A stretch of 33,213 bases of DNA from Gemmatimonadota bacterium (GTDB taxonomy: Bacteria > Latescibacterota > UBA2968), in assembly GCA_028874765.1 (NCBI GenBank), contig JAPPIE010000278.1:1-33213 (forward strand). Reading direction: 5' to 3'. Each line of letters begins with the position of its first letter. Position 1 is the first letter of the stretch. The translations under genes and the position numbers were made by a program. This document shows positions 7,568-16,046 of this stretch, one piece after another. A model generated the notes under the pieces. The model was not told where the DNA came from and searched no databases. It saw only the letters and a program-made list of their open reading frames with translations.

Positions 7568-9625
7568 ATGAACTTCCGCATCTCCCATACTTTCACCGAT
7601 AGCCTCGCCAGGCTGACTGGTAATGAGCAGAAGGCTGTGAAGACCACGGCCTTTGATCTGCAATTGGATCCAGCGCAGCCGGGATTGCGATTCCACAAGT
7701 TGGATAGAAGCAGAGATCCGAATTTCTGGTCTGTTCGCGTCAGCCGTGATGTCCGAATAATTGTGCATCGGACCCGGAATAGTCTGTTGTTGTGCTATGT
7801 GGCTCACCACGATAATGCCTATCAATGGGCAGAACGGCGCAAACTGGAAACCCATCCCAGGACTGGCGCAGCACAGTTGGTTGAGGTGCGCGAGGTCGTT
7901 CAAAAAATCACCGTGCCCCAATTTCAAGAAGTACAGTACAAGCTGCCTTTGCTCACTGATGTCTCAGAGAGCGATCTATTGAGCTATGGTGTGCCACCCG
8001 AGTGGCTGGATGATGTGCGCAATGCTGATGAAGAGGGCTTACTCGAATTGGTTGAGCATTTGCCGGGCGAGGCGGGGGAGGCGGTGCTCGAACTGGCTGT
8101 TGGTGGAAAGCCGCAGATAGCGCAGCCTGTTACCACTACCGATCCCTTTGATCATCCCGATGCACAGCGTCGCTTCCGGTTGATGACAAATGTGGAAGAA
8201 TTGGAGCGCGCGCTCGACTATCCCTGGGAGAAGTGGGCGATTTTTCTGCATCCGGCGCAACGGGAAGTTGTCGAGAGGGACTATAACGGCCCGTTTCGCG
8301 TGTCCGGGACGGCGGGTACGGGAAAAACCGTTGTGGCTATTCACCGCGCTGCGTTTCTCGTGCGTAATAACCCGGATGCGATGGTGCTGCTCACCACATT
8401 CTCCGACACACTGGCTAATGCACTACATACCAAACTCAGGCGGTTAATTCAAAACGAACCCCGGCTTGCAGAGCGCGTGGAGATTAACGCTATTGATACG
8501 GTTGGCGAACGGCTTTATCGGGCGCAGTTTGGTGCGCCAAATATCGCAACTCAGGAGATTATTCAGGAGTTTCTGGCAAAAGCGGCAGGCGAGGTGGAGG
8601 CGCATAAATTCAGCCCTCGTTTCTTGCTGAGCGAGTGTGAGAATGTCGTTGATGCATGGCAGTTGGATAGTTGGGAAGCCTATCGCGATATCCGGCGGCT
8701 TGGGCGCAAGACGCGCCTGCCCGTGGCGCAGCGTTCGGTGCTGTGGTCTATTTTTGAGCGGGTGAAAGCCCAACTTCAAGATCAGGGGCTGGTGACCCGG
8801 GCTGGCATGTTTGGTTTGCTCGCTGAGAAGCTCAAAGATCGTCGGCATCCGCCATTTGACTTCGCTATTGTAGATGAGGCGCAAGACATCAGTGTTGCCC
8901 AACTGCGTTTTTTCGCTGCATTGGGCGATCAACGGCCCAATAGCCTCTTTTTTGCGGGCGACCTGGGGCAGAGGATTTTCCAAACGCCGTTTTCCTGGAA
9001 AGCATTGGGCGTCGATATTCGCGGGAGATCTCGGACTCTTAAAATCAACTACCGAACGTCTCATCAAATTCGGGTGCAAGCAGATCGTTTGTTGGGGCCC
9101 GAAGTCGCCGATGTGGATGGCAATGTTGAGGATCGCAGAGGTACGGTCTCAGCATTTAATGGCGAGCCTCCAACAATAGACTTCTTTGAGTCCGAGGATG
9201 AGGAAAGCAAGGCTGTTGGGGCGTGGTTGCAGGAGTGCAGAGATAAAGGCGTGGATGCTCATGAGATGGGGATATTTGTGCGTTCGGTGGGGGAACTAAA
9301 CCGAGCGCGCGAGGCGGTGCGCGGTGCCGGGTTCTCTTTCCAGGTTTTGGACGAAAGCGATGGGAGAGGGAAGGACTGCGTATCGATAAGTACGATGCAT
9401 CTGGCGAAGGGATTGGAGTTTCGCGCTGTCGCGGTTATGGCGTGTGACGATGAGGTTATTCCGCTACAGGATCGGATTGAAACAGTTGCAGATAGTGCGG
9501 ATCTCGAAGAGGTTTACGATACAGAGAGGCATTTGCTCTATGTCGCATGCACACGCGCTCGGGACCATTTGTTGATCACGGGGGTTACACCTGCGTCGGA
9601 GTTTCTGGATGACCTGCAGATGTAA
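7568..9625 (+). CDS. UvrD/Rep-family SF1 helicase with N-terminal RelE-like domain
   Basis: The 685-residue protein begins with about 95 residues resembling the RelE/ParE toxin fold: FTDSLARL, a strand RVSRDVRIIVHR, and the ending AYQWAERR. A UvrD-type ATPase follows, with Walker A GTAGTGKT (247-254), Walker B DEAQD (436-440) and a motif VI-like YVACTRARDHLLI near the end. I chose the ATG at 7568 because it opens the RelE fold; the TTG at 7529 adds 13 residues of no evident value. No strong SD is visible. RelE-UvrD fusions exist as a known protein family, so the fusion itself is not new. Its place directly after restriction genes suggests DNA processing in defence. No nuclease domain is visible, and whether the RelE part retains RNase activity is unknown. 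Confidence 0.85.
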   Translation: MNFRISHTFTDSLARLTGNEQKAVKTTAFDLQLDPAQPGLRFHKLDRSRDPNFWSVRVSRDVRIIVHRTRNSLLLCYVAHHDNAYQWAERRKLETHPRTGAAQLVEVREVVQKITVPQFQEVQYKLPLLTDVSESDLLSYGVPPEWLDDVRNADEEGLLELVEHLPGEAGEAVLELAVGGKPQIAQPVTTTDPFDHPDAQRRFRLMTNVEELERALDYPWEKWAIFLHPAQREVVERDYNGPFRVSGTAGTGKTVVAIHRAAFLVRNNPDAMVLLTTFSDTLANALHTKLRRLIQNEPRLAERVEINAIDTVGERLYRAQFGAPNIATQEIIQEFLAKAAGEVEAHKFSPRFLLSECENVVDAWQLDSWEAYRDIRRLGRKTRLPVAQRSVLWSIFERVKAQLQDQGLVTRAGMFGLLAEKLKDRRHPPFDFAIVDEAQDISVAQLRFFAALGDQRPNSLFFAGDLGQRIFQTPFSWKALGVDIRGRSRTLKINYRTSHQIRVQADRLLGPEVADVDGNVEDRRGTVSAFNGEPPTIDFFESEDEESKAVGAWLQECRDKGVDAHEMGIFVRSVGELNRAREAVRGAGFSFQVLDESDGRGKDCVSISTMHLAKGLEFRAVAVMACDDEVIPLQDRIETVADSADLEEVYDTERHLLYVACTRARDHLLITGVTPASEFLDDLQM

Positions 9626-9646
9626 TGGTGGAAGTGGTATAGAGGA

Positions 9647-10468
9647 CTACCCATAAGCCATTTCGGGGTGTTTTCCGAGAACGCGGAGGAGGCGTTCGTC
9701 GGTGCCTTCGAGGACGTAATCGGGCATGTGATAGTTGAGATAGGGCCAGAATCGCTGGGCGACGAAACGCTGACCATAGACCTGGTGAAAGAGGTAGCGG
9801 ATGCGGGCGGATGTATTGGGGGCGCCGCGGTGCCAGGTCTGGCTGCTGAGGAGGTAGAGGTCTCCAGCTTTCATGTGCAAGGATGTCGGACCTTGACCGT
9901 CGAAGGTAGGATTTTCTGGATCGTTGGGTTGTCTGCCCGCATAGTGGCTGCCCGGCACGAATTGGCTGGGCCCATACCGGTCTTCGTCCTGGTCTGTCAG
10001 GGCGATCTGGAACGACATGCGAAAAACGGGCATACGAAGACGCCTGTCATGGCTGCTGATATTGTCGTCCGTAATTGGAAATTCCAGGCTGTCATCTACG
10101 TGAAAGCGGTTAATGCCCAGATCTGTGCGGTTCAAGATGCATCCCTGCGCCATGCAATGGCACTGTGGTCCGAGGACTGTTTCGGCGATAGATATGATAG
10201 GCTCGCGCACGAGCAGGTCGCGGAACATTCGGTCGCATTCAAATAGCCGATGCACAACGATGGGTTCTTTGCCATCGTGTATCGGCTTTATTTTTACATT
10301 TCGCATTTCGGCGAAATAGGGTTCTGAAAAGATCTGATCGACGCGCCTGCATATTTGCTCGCATTCTTCTCGGGATAAGACGTTTCGGATGATGGTCGCG
10401 CCGTTTTTGTAAAAATCTCCGAGAATCGGCGATAGTTCTTCTTCTGTAAAGGGTTCGTGAAGTGACAT
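9647..10468 (-). CDS. Phytanoyl-CoA dioxygenase-like Fe/2-oxoglutarate oxygenase (HxD type)
   Basis: The 273-residue protein has the PhyH double-stranded beta-helix pattern. Iron ligands are H123 and D125 (RFHVDD) and the distal H213 (TWHRGAPN). R222 or R224 is suited to bind the 2-oxoglutarate carboxylate, and VPGSHY is the family turn. These enzymes hydroxylate small molecules using Fe(II), O2 and 2-oxoglutarate in the cytoplasm; the substrate cannot be predicted. It is the last gene of the minus-strand operon, 15 bp after a sulfatase, with AGAGGA before its ATG. It converges on the UvrD gene with a 21-bp gap that shows no clear terminator hairpin. It keeps the canonical HxD, which makes it a useful contrast to the HxG paralogue two genes upstream. 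Confidence 0.85.
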   Translation of the reverse strand: MSLHEPFTEEELSPILGDFYKNGATIIRNVLSREECEQICRRVDQIFSEPYFAEMRNVKIKPIHDGKEPIVVHRLFECDRMFRDLLVREPIISIAETVLGPQCHCMAQGCILNRTDLGINRFHVDDSLEFPITDDNISSHDRRLRMPVFRMSFQIALTDQDEDRYGPSQFVPGSHYAGRQPNDPENPTFDGQGPTSLHMKAGDLYLLSSQTWHRGAPNTSARIRYLFHQVYGQRFVAQRFWPYLNYHMPDYVLEGTDERLLRVLGKHPEMAYG

Positions 10469-10483
10469 GGGATATTCCTCTGT

Positions 10484-11926
10484 TCAGATCGCGCCTTTAG
10501 GGACGCCTTTGCCGACGTGGGGGAGCAGGCCCTGGATTGGTTGCCCGGGCACGAGTTTTCCATTCTGGACAAATCCCTCTGGGCGCCCTGTGAGTTCCTC
10601 GATCAGTTGATTGCGCCACCAGGCCAATCGGTCGGGGCGATCGCTGGACAGGTCGTTGATTTCGCGGGGGTCTTCGGTTAGATCAAAGAGCAATTCTCTT
10701 CCCGTCTGGGTAAACCAGGCATACTTCTCCTTGCCGTCCGTAAGCCATTGATTGGCTGATGTTGCGTGTTCCCCGTGGATGAACGGACGCCAATTATTCC
10801 CGCCACAATTCAGCACACTTTCGCCATCGAGATCGTCCGGGGTGTCGATTTCCGCGATGTCACAGAAGGTGGGGAAGATGTCCCGCAGTTCTACCGGCGA
10901 TTCTACGAGGGATCCGCGTTCCACAGCGCCAGATGTTTTGGGCATTCGCAGGATGAAGGGCACGCGAGCGGAGCCGTCATAGGGCACGCCTTTTCCCACA
11001 TGGTTGTGATCGTATAGCATTTCACCGTGATCCGCGGTGAAGAGTATGGCCGTGTTGTCCTGGACACCGTATTCGTTGAGTGCCATGATCATGCGGTTGA
11101 TCTGGAAATCGATGTGTGAGATCTGTGCGTAATACGCTCTTCGGGCAAAGGCCACCAGCGCTGGGTCTCGCGGGATCGGACTGTCGTGGCCGCCTTTGCG
11201 GAGTTCGTGGTCAACCCAGTTTCCCATGGCGGGTGGGGGAATGTCTTTTTGCAAATAGCGATTCAAAAAAGACGCGGGAGGGTCCAGCGGCGGATGGGGC
11301 CGATGGTAGGACAGCGTGAGGAAGAAGGGCTTGGATGTGTCGCGCCTGCGCAAGAAGTCAATGCCCTGAGAGGTAACCCAACTCGTGGGGTGAAGCATTT
11401 CGTGGTAGGGCCAGGCTTGCGCCGCGTATCCATTGCACCCCACGCCAGAGTCGTTGTGATCGGCATAGACTTCGCCGAGTTTTTCCCGAAGCCAGGGGGT
11501 GTAATCGTCATTTAATCCAAATTCGCGGTTTTCCCGCCGGGCGCGATGCATATAGCCGTCGTGCAGTACGACGTTGTGAAAACCCACGAGATTGCGCCAG
11601 GGATAGACGTGCATTTTGCCGACGCACTGGGTGTGATAACCCGCGTCTGATAGGGTTCCGGGAAGGGTTACTGGATAGTCCCACTGTACGCCGCCGTTGG
11701 TGAGATAGCCGTGGCGCTTGGGGGCGAGACCCGTGAGGATTGTGGCGCGGGCAGCAACGCATACCGGGCACGAGGCATACGCCTGGGTAAATGTGATACC
11801 CTCGCCTGCCAGATAATCCAGATGAGGCGTTTCAACTGCGGGATGACCGGTATAGCCCAGGCAATCCCCTCGCCATTGATCCGTCAGGATAAAGAGTATA
11901 TTGGGAGTGTTTTCTGTTGTTGGCAT
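10484..11926 (-). CDS. Sulfatase (type I, formylglycine-dependent), CVAAR active site
   Basis: The 480-residue protein starts NILFILTDQWRGD, the typical metal-binding opening of the arylsulfatase family. The residue converted to formylglycine is C56 in C-V-A-A-R60, with Ala in place of the usual Pro. Other family features are GKMH (103-106) and ADHG (298-301, with D299/H300). It would hydrolyse a sulfate ester of a carbohydrate or small molecule. No signal peptide is present, so a cytoplasmic location is likely. Its ATG lies one base after the TAA of the upstream PhyH gene, with AAGGGG overlapping that gene's end, so the two are tightly coupled. No formylglycine-generating enzyme is encoded in the window. 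Substrate specificity is unknown. Confidence 0.9.
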   Translation of the reverse strand: MPTTENTPNILFILTDQWRGDCLGYTGHPAVETPHLDYLAGEGITFTQAYASCPVCVAARATILTGLAPKRHGYLTNGGVQWDYPVTLPGTLSDAGYHTQCVGKMHVYPWRNLVGFHNVVLHDGYMHRARRENREFGLNDDYTPWLREKLGEVYADHNDSGVGCNGYAAQAWPYHEMLHPTSWVTSQGIDFLRRRDTSKPFFLTLSYHRPHPPLDPPASFLNRYLQKDIPPPAMGNWVDHELRKGGHDSPIPRDPALVAFARRAYYAQISHIDFQINRMIMALNEYGVQDNTAILFTADHGEMLYDHNHVGKGVPYDGSARVPFILRMPKTSGAVERGSLVESPVELRDIFPTFCDIAEIDTPDDLDGESVLNCGGNNWRPFIHGEHATSANQWLTDGKEKYAWFTQTGRELLFDLTEDPREINDLSSDRPDRLAWWRNQLIEELTGRPEGFVQNGKLVPGQPIQGLLPHVGKGVPKGAI

Positions 11927-11927
11927 T

Positions 11928-12710
11928 TTATCCCCTTCGCTTGTTGGCTAAAACCCAGACATCGCGGAAGAAAGACTGGCGGCTTTCTTTTAGGCCATTG
12001 ATCACGACCGGGTTCATGCAGGGCTTGGGTTCGTGGAAGCGCACGGTTACGTGATTGTACGCGATGAGGATGGCACGTCGCGGATTGTCCGGATTGGTCC
12101 AGGTAGATCCCGTGTGCCGCACGCCTTCGGAAAATACGACGAGGCTTCCCGGCGGGCAGCCATAGGTTTCCCAAACGCCTGAGTTCGGATTATCGGCTTC
12201 TTCGGGCCAGGTTCCGTCCTGAGCAGAAGCGAGATTGGCTTTGTGCGAGCCGGGAACGAGGCAGGTGCCGCCCTGGCCCTTCTTCACCTCATTCAATTCC
12301 CAGACAATGCGCGTCATTGCGCTGTAGATGCGACCGTTGTGGAAGCGAAAGGAGAACGAAGGGTGGAGGTTTGTTCCTCCCACATGAGGCCGCCACTCGT
12401 TGCCGGTTTTCTCAGCAGATCGGCCGGATATGAATACGCTTTCCAATCGGATGCGCTCTCGATCCGGATCTATGACTTCCTGGAGAATGCCCATGACCCG
12501 CGGGTGATCGATTAAAAATTCAGTGGGACCAGAAATTGGTGAGCGATGGTGTTCGGGAAGACTTTCGGGCGTTTTCATATACGTGTCGATATGGTCGCGT
12601 GCGACCGCGATTTCTTCGTCGGTGAGCACACTGGGGATGACGAGGAAGCCTTTTAAGTCGAAGAGGAATTTTTCGTAATCCGACATGGGCAGATGTGTTT
12701 TCTCAGACAT
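11928..12710 (-). CDS. PhyH-family Fe/2OG oxygenase-like protein with HxG instead of HxD
   Basis: The 260-residue protein has the PhyH layout: start helix YEKFLFDLKGFLVI, VPGSHK (152-157), distal His H199 (VRHTGSTW) and R211/R212 for 2-oxoglutarate. The first motif reads H109-V-G111, so the iron-binding Asp of HxD is replaced by Gly. The 90-residue spacing between first and distal His equals that of the HxD paralogue two genes downstream (H123 to H213), which supports this alignment. In known Fe/2OG halogenases the Asp is replaced by Ala or Gly, leaving room for chloride. Halogenation is therefore possible but not shown; it could also be an atypical or inactive subfamily. The start is supported by GAGGAG 7 nt upstream. 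It follows the exporter and adaptor genes in the operon. Confidence 0.8.
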   Translation of the reverse strand: MSEKTHLPMSDYEKFLFDLKGFLVIPSVLTDEEIAVARDHIDTYMKTPESLPEHHRSPISGPTEFLIDHPRVMGILQEVIDPDRERIRLESVFISGRSAEKTGNEWRPHVGGTNLHPSFSFRFHNGRIYSAMTRIVWELNEVKKGQGGTCLVPGSHKANLASAQDGTWPEEADNPNSGVWETYGCPPGSLVVFSEGVRHTGSTWTNPDNPRRAILIAYNHVTVRFHEPKPCMNPVVINGLKESRQSFFRDVWVLANKRRG

Positions 12711-12751
12711 TGGTTGCTCCTCTATTTTTCGGACTCTTGTAACTCGTCCCG

Positions 12752-14080
12752 TTAGTTCTTCCTGAATAGCAACATTGCGATTCGTCTTTCTCCTACCACG
12801 ACCTTTACAATGGCCTTGATATAGATGGGTTTTTTTAGCAATGCGAGTTCCCGGACTTTTGCCTTGAGGTCCGGATGCGGGTCATCGATTCTGATCACGC
12901 CTTTAAAAGAACGCTTTGAATTTTCGGCATCGACCATCTGTCCGCTCTGGACCATCTCGTTATTCTCTGGCTCATCGGCATCCATCTCGATAATCATACT
13001 CAGATCTGTAATTTCATTTACGGATAGGGGCAGTCCGCCCGTGTCGAATTGCCGTTCCACAATGCGGTCTTGAAGCGTATTCTGGATTTCCTGTTGAATC
13101 TCGTTGGGAAGAGTGTGAATCCTGAATTCCGCAGTGTGGGTACCTTCGATGACTGTGCCGGTTAGCGCTATCCGGTTTAATGGCTCGGCTTCGATCTTTT
13201 CTCCGGGATCGAGTGGCTCGGCATTTTGCACGTTTAATGTGCTGTGGAGATCTATTTTTTTTACCTTGCCGAGTGCGAATACCGTATCGTCTTCTATGGC
13301 GACGAGTTTGCCCGAAAAATACTCTTCTAACTGCTTGCTGACCTGACCATCCGAGATGTCGTTGAATTGTGCAAATCCCGTGCTCCACCAATCCGGCGAA
13401 TCGACGTCTGTTCTCAGTATTTCGCCATCTCCATAAGTTGTAATCAATTCAATCTGAGCCGGTTGACCGACGCGTGCGAGCCTTTGTCCGGCGCCCTTTA
13501 GACCTGCGGAAATTCGCAGATCGTCAAAATCCAGGATACGCGCGATTTCGTCCCCTTCCGACACGACCGTTCCGACGATTTCCTTTTCGAACAGGATGAC
13601 GCCGGAGTGCGTAGCGGTCAATGTCTCCCTTCCGGAAAGTTCTTGTTCCCATCCGTAAGCCGTACTGCTAAGTACGCCTTGAAGTTCCCGTTCCGATAGC
13701 GTTAGAGAAGACGATATTGCAAGGCTGTCGAGTTCACCACTCAGTTCTTCCGCAACTTGTTTTGCGCGATAGCGGTTGACCTGGGATTTATCTCTGGAAA
13801 TTTCAAATAGGGGCTGACCAATTGTTACGTCGGTTTTATTTTCGACGAGTGCTTCTATGACTATGACATCCTCATCAGAAGATAGGACATATTCGTGCGG
13901 CTTGATCGGTTCGGCATTAGATAACACGAGGTCTTCTGTCTTTGTAAACCACAGAAAGGCGATGGCTGCGGCAACCGCAAAAACAAAGCCATACCCGAAT
14001 ATTTCCAGATATTTGACGTACCTGGCGATAAATCTGCGGGTTCTCAAGCTCTGTGTTTTCGGTTTCTCTGTGGTTTGCAT
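12752..14080 (-). CDS. HlyD-like membrane fusion/adaptor protein
   Basis: The 442-residue protein has one N-terminal membrane segment (about 27-45) after a basic cytoplasmic start, then a largely beta periplasmic-type region. Residues about 62-95 and 155-190 look like two halves of a biotinyl-lipoyl-like domain (TIGQPLFEI; HSGVILF...GDEIARI) separated by a short helical hairpin (about 97-135), as in HlyD/MacA-type adaptors. Such proteins connect inner-membrane exporters to outer components. It starts 30 bp after the ABC exporter gene, so the two probably form an export complex. The hairpin is short compared with tripartite adaptors that reach TolC, and no outer-membrane channel gene lies nearby. 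The remaining C-terminal ~200 residues are not assigned. The SD is weak. Confidence 0.7.
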   Translation of the reverse strand: MQTTEKPKTQSLRTRRFIARYVKYLEIFGYGFVFAVAAAIAFLWFTKTEDLVLSNAEPIKPHEYVLSSDEDVIVIEALVENKTDVTIGQPLFEISRDKSQVNRYRAKQVAEELSGELDSLAISSSLTLSERELQGVLSSTAYGWEQELSGRETLTATHSGVILFEKEIVGTVVSEGDEIARILDFDDLRISAGLKGAGQRLARVGQPAQIELITTYGDGEILRTDVDSPDWWSTGFAQFNDISDGQVSKQLEEYFSGKLVAIEDDTVFALGKVKKIDLHSTLNVQNAEPLDPGEKIEAEPLNRIALTGTVIEGTHTAEFRIHTLPNEIQQEIQNTLQDRIVERQFDTGGLPLSVNEITDLSMIIEMDADEPENNEMVQSGQMVDAENSKRSFKGVIRIDDPHPDLKAKVRELALLKKPIYIKAIVKVVVGERRIAMLLFRKN

Positions 14081-14110
14081 TTTTTTACCCGTGGTTATGA
14101 GGAGATCGCG

Positions 14111-15907
14111 TTACCCAACTTGTCTGGTATCATCCAGGCCGAGGTATCGCCGGTACATCTCTGCGTACTCGCCTCCATTGCGAATCAGTTCTGCGTGTGT
14201 TCCTTGTTCGAGGATCTGACCGTCGCCGAGAACGATGATCAGGTCGGCATTTGCCACTGTTGTGAGTCTGTGAGAGACTATGAATGTGGTGCGTCCTTCT
14301 GCCACGCGGTCCAGGCTTTGCAAAAATCGCTGTTCTGTGGCGCTGTCCAGGGATGATGTGGGTTCGTCGAGGATGAGAATTTTGGGATCGCGAACCATGG
14401 CGCGGGCAATTCCAATCCGCTGTTTCTGTCCTCCTGAGATTCGCGTGCCTTCTCGGAGATCGGTGTCATATCCGTTGCGTTGGGATGAGGCAAATGCGTC
14501 TATGTCCGCCAGTTGGGCGGCTCTGACCACTTCATCGTCAGATGCATGGGGCTGACCGAACAGGATATTTTCTTTGATTGTTCCGTTGAACAAATGCGTT
14601 TCCTGTAAAACCAGACCAACCTGGTCCTGATAGGTGCTCGATTTTACTTCTCTGAGGTCCTGGCCATCTACTATTACCCTTCCCAAATCCGGGTCGTATA
14701 GCCGGAGAAGCAGGTTCGCGACCGTGGTTTTGCCCGATCCACTGTGTCCCACCAGGGCGATTTTTTGACCTGCCCGAACGGTGAAGCTCAAGTTGCGCAG
14801 GATCGGTGTGCCATCCTCGTAAGAAAAGGAAACATTGTCAAAGACGACATCGCCCCTGACAGGTGGCATTGCCGGTGCATTGGGACGGTCTGTAACGGCG
14901 GGGACCTGATCCAGTGTTTCGAGAATGCGCTCGGCGGGAACCATTGCAATGCGAACTTGCTGAAAATACCGAATCAGGACTTGAATGGGGTTGGACAGGC
15001 GGTTCGTATAGGAGAAAATGGGGAAGACAGACCCATAGGAGAGGTTGCCCAGAATAACTTCTCTGAGGAAGTATAGTCTTATCAGCCGATTTTTTAAATA
15101 GGGAAGCAAGCCGCTATTGCGCGCGAGTTCTCCTTCGATGAGACGCATATAAAACAGGCGCATCGCGGCGCGATACCCTTCGATGGTGAGATTGACATAT
15201 CGCTTTACTTCGTGCCTGCGCCGGCCAAATGTCTGTACGACGGCTGCCCCGGCAACGCCTTCTTGAAGCCCAGAGTCGCGCGCCTGCCATCTCTCTCTTA
15301 CGCGGCGATCGAATCTGCGCTGTATGGTCGCGATCTTCTGGGCGACCATACCATAAGGAATCGAGTAAATCAGAATGACCAGCGAGACCCGCCAGTCCAA
15401 CCAGGTGGTGAAGATGAGGATAAGTATGAACTCATAGACCGCACGCAATGTCGCTGGCAAAATGTCCGTAATCATGCGCATTACGGCTCCCGTATCTGCG
15501 CTGGCGCGGTACATGTGCTCGCCAATACCACGACTCTCGTAGAAGGTCATGGAGAGACGCTGGAGGTGGGTGAAGAAGTGGGTTTTGAGGGCTAAGCTCA
15601 CGCGTAGATCTACATAGTGATTGAGTATGGTCGTCATGGTACCGACCAATCTCTGAATCAGGACAAGCACAACATAGGCGACAAAGATACTGTAGAACAG
15701 GTTCCAATCTTGATTTGGAAATGCATCATCGATGAGAAACTTGCTCAGCCACGGATTCACAACCCGAAACGTGCTGACGACAATCGTGCCCATTACGACG
15801 AGCAGCGCCTTATCCCAGACCGGGATCATCAGCCTGAGAAAACGCAGAAAGACTCTTATGAGTGACTGTTTTGCTCCCTTGCGGGGAGGAGGAAAATAGT
15901 TGAACAT
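14111..15907 (-). CDS. ABC exporter half-transporter (membrane domain plus ATPase), paralogue A
   Basis: The 598-residue protein has a six-helix type IV-exporter membrane domain (about 30-320) and a full nucleotide-binding domain: Walker A GHSGSGKTT (387-395), Q435, signature ISGGQ (490-494), Walker B with catalytic E515 (LILDEP) and switch H546 (VSHR). All ATPase residues are intact, so it could act as a homodimer. In the cytoplasmic part of the membrane domain it has GEHMYR (129-134) where most exporters have a GDLxSR-like sequence; the exporter at 18582-20435 shares this. It is the first gene of the operon with the HlyD-like, PhyH and sulfatase genes, and is preceded by a TTGACA/TAATTT promoter about 70 bp upstream. 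The cargo is unknown; the operon suggests a small molecule processed by oxygenases and sulfatase. Confidence 0.9.
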   Translation of the reverse strand: MFNYFPPPRKGAKQSLIRVFLRFLRLMIPVWDKALLVVMGTIVVSTFRVVNPWLSKFLIDDAFPNQDWNLFYSIFVAYVVLVLIQRLVGTMTTILNHYVDLRVSLALKTHFFTHLQRLSMTFYESRGIGEHMYRASADTGAVMRMITDILPATLRAVYEFILILIFTTWLDWRVSLVILIYSIPYGMVAQKIATIQRRFDRRVRERWQARDSGLQEGVAGAAVVQTFGRRRHEVKRYVNLTIEGYRAAMRLFYMRLIEGELARNSGLLPYLKNRLIRLYFLREVILGNLSYGSVFPIFSYTNRLSNPIQVLIRYFQQVRIAMVPAERILETLDQVPAVTDRPNAPAMPPVRGDVVFDNVSFSYEDGTPILRNLSFTVRAGQKIALVGHSGSGKTTVANLLLRLYDPDLGRVIVDGQDLREVKSSTYQDQVGLVLQETHLFNGTIKENILFGQPHASDDEVVRAAQLADIDAFASSQRNGYDTDLREGTRISGGQKQRIGIARAMVRDPKILILDEPTSSLDSATEQRFLQSLDRVAEGRTTFIVSHRLTTVANADLIIVLGDGQILEQGTHAELIRNGGEYAEMYRRYLGLDDTRQVG

Positions 15908-15969
15908 CGTCCGGCCTTAGTCCTGTCCAAATACAGGCGTGGAGGCTATTTCTACGAAAGATACCAAAC

Positions 15970-16013
15970 CGTTTAAATTAGGCGAAGATATGTTCGAATG
16001 TCAATTGGATTCT
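15970..16013 (-). promoter_or_regulatory. 44-bp promoter-like repeat, copy 1, driving the exporter-PhyH-sulfatase operon
   Basis: On the minus strand this contains TTGACA (16004-15999), an 18-bp spacer and TAATTT (15980-15975), placed about 70 bp before the exporter start at 15907. It matches positions 23653-23696 at 39 of 44 bases, and the spacer half next to the -10 (CATATCTTCGCC) is identical in both. Conservation beyond the -35 and -10 hexamers suggests a shared operator or a recent common origin. Promoter activity is inferred. Confidence 0.65.
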
Positions 16014-16046
16014 CGGGTTTGTGGGAGAACAGAAAACAATTGCCGT

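Noticed and set aside
7564-7569. TATAAT just before the UvrD-type gene as a promoter -10
   Set aside because: It overlaps the chosen start codon and has no -35 at proper distance.
9626-9646. Possible terminator between the convergent UvrD and PhyH genes
   Set aside because: Only a 4-bp stem can be drawn and there is no T-run on either strand.
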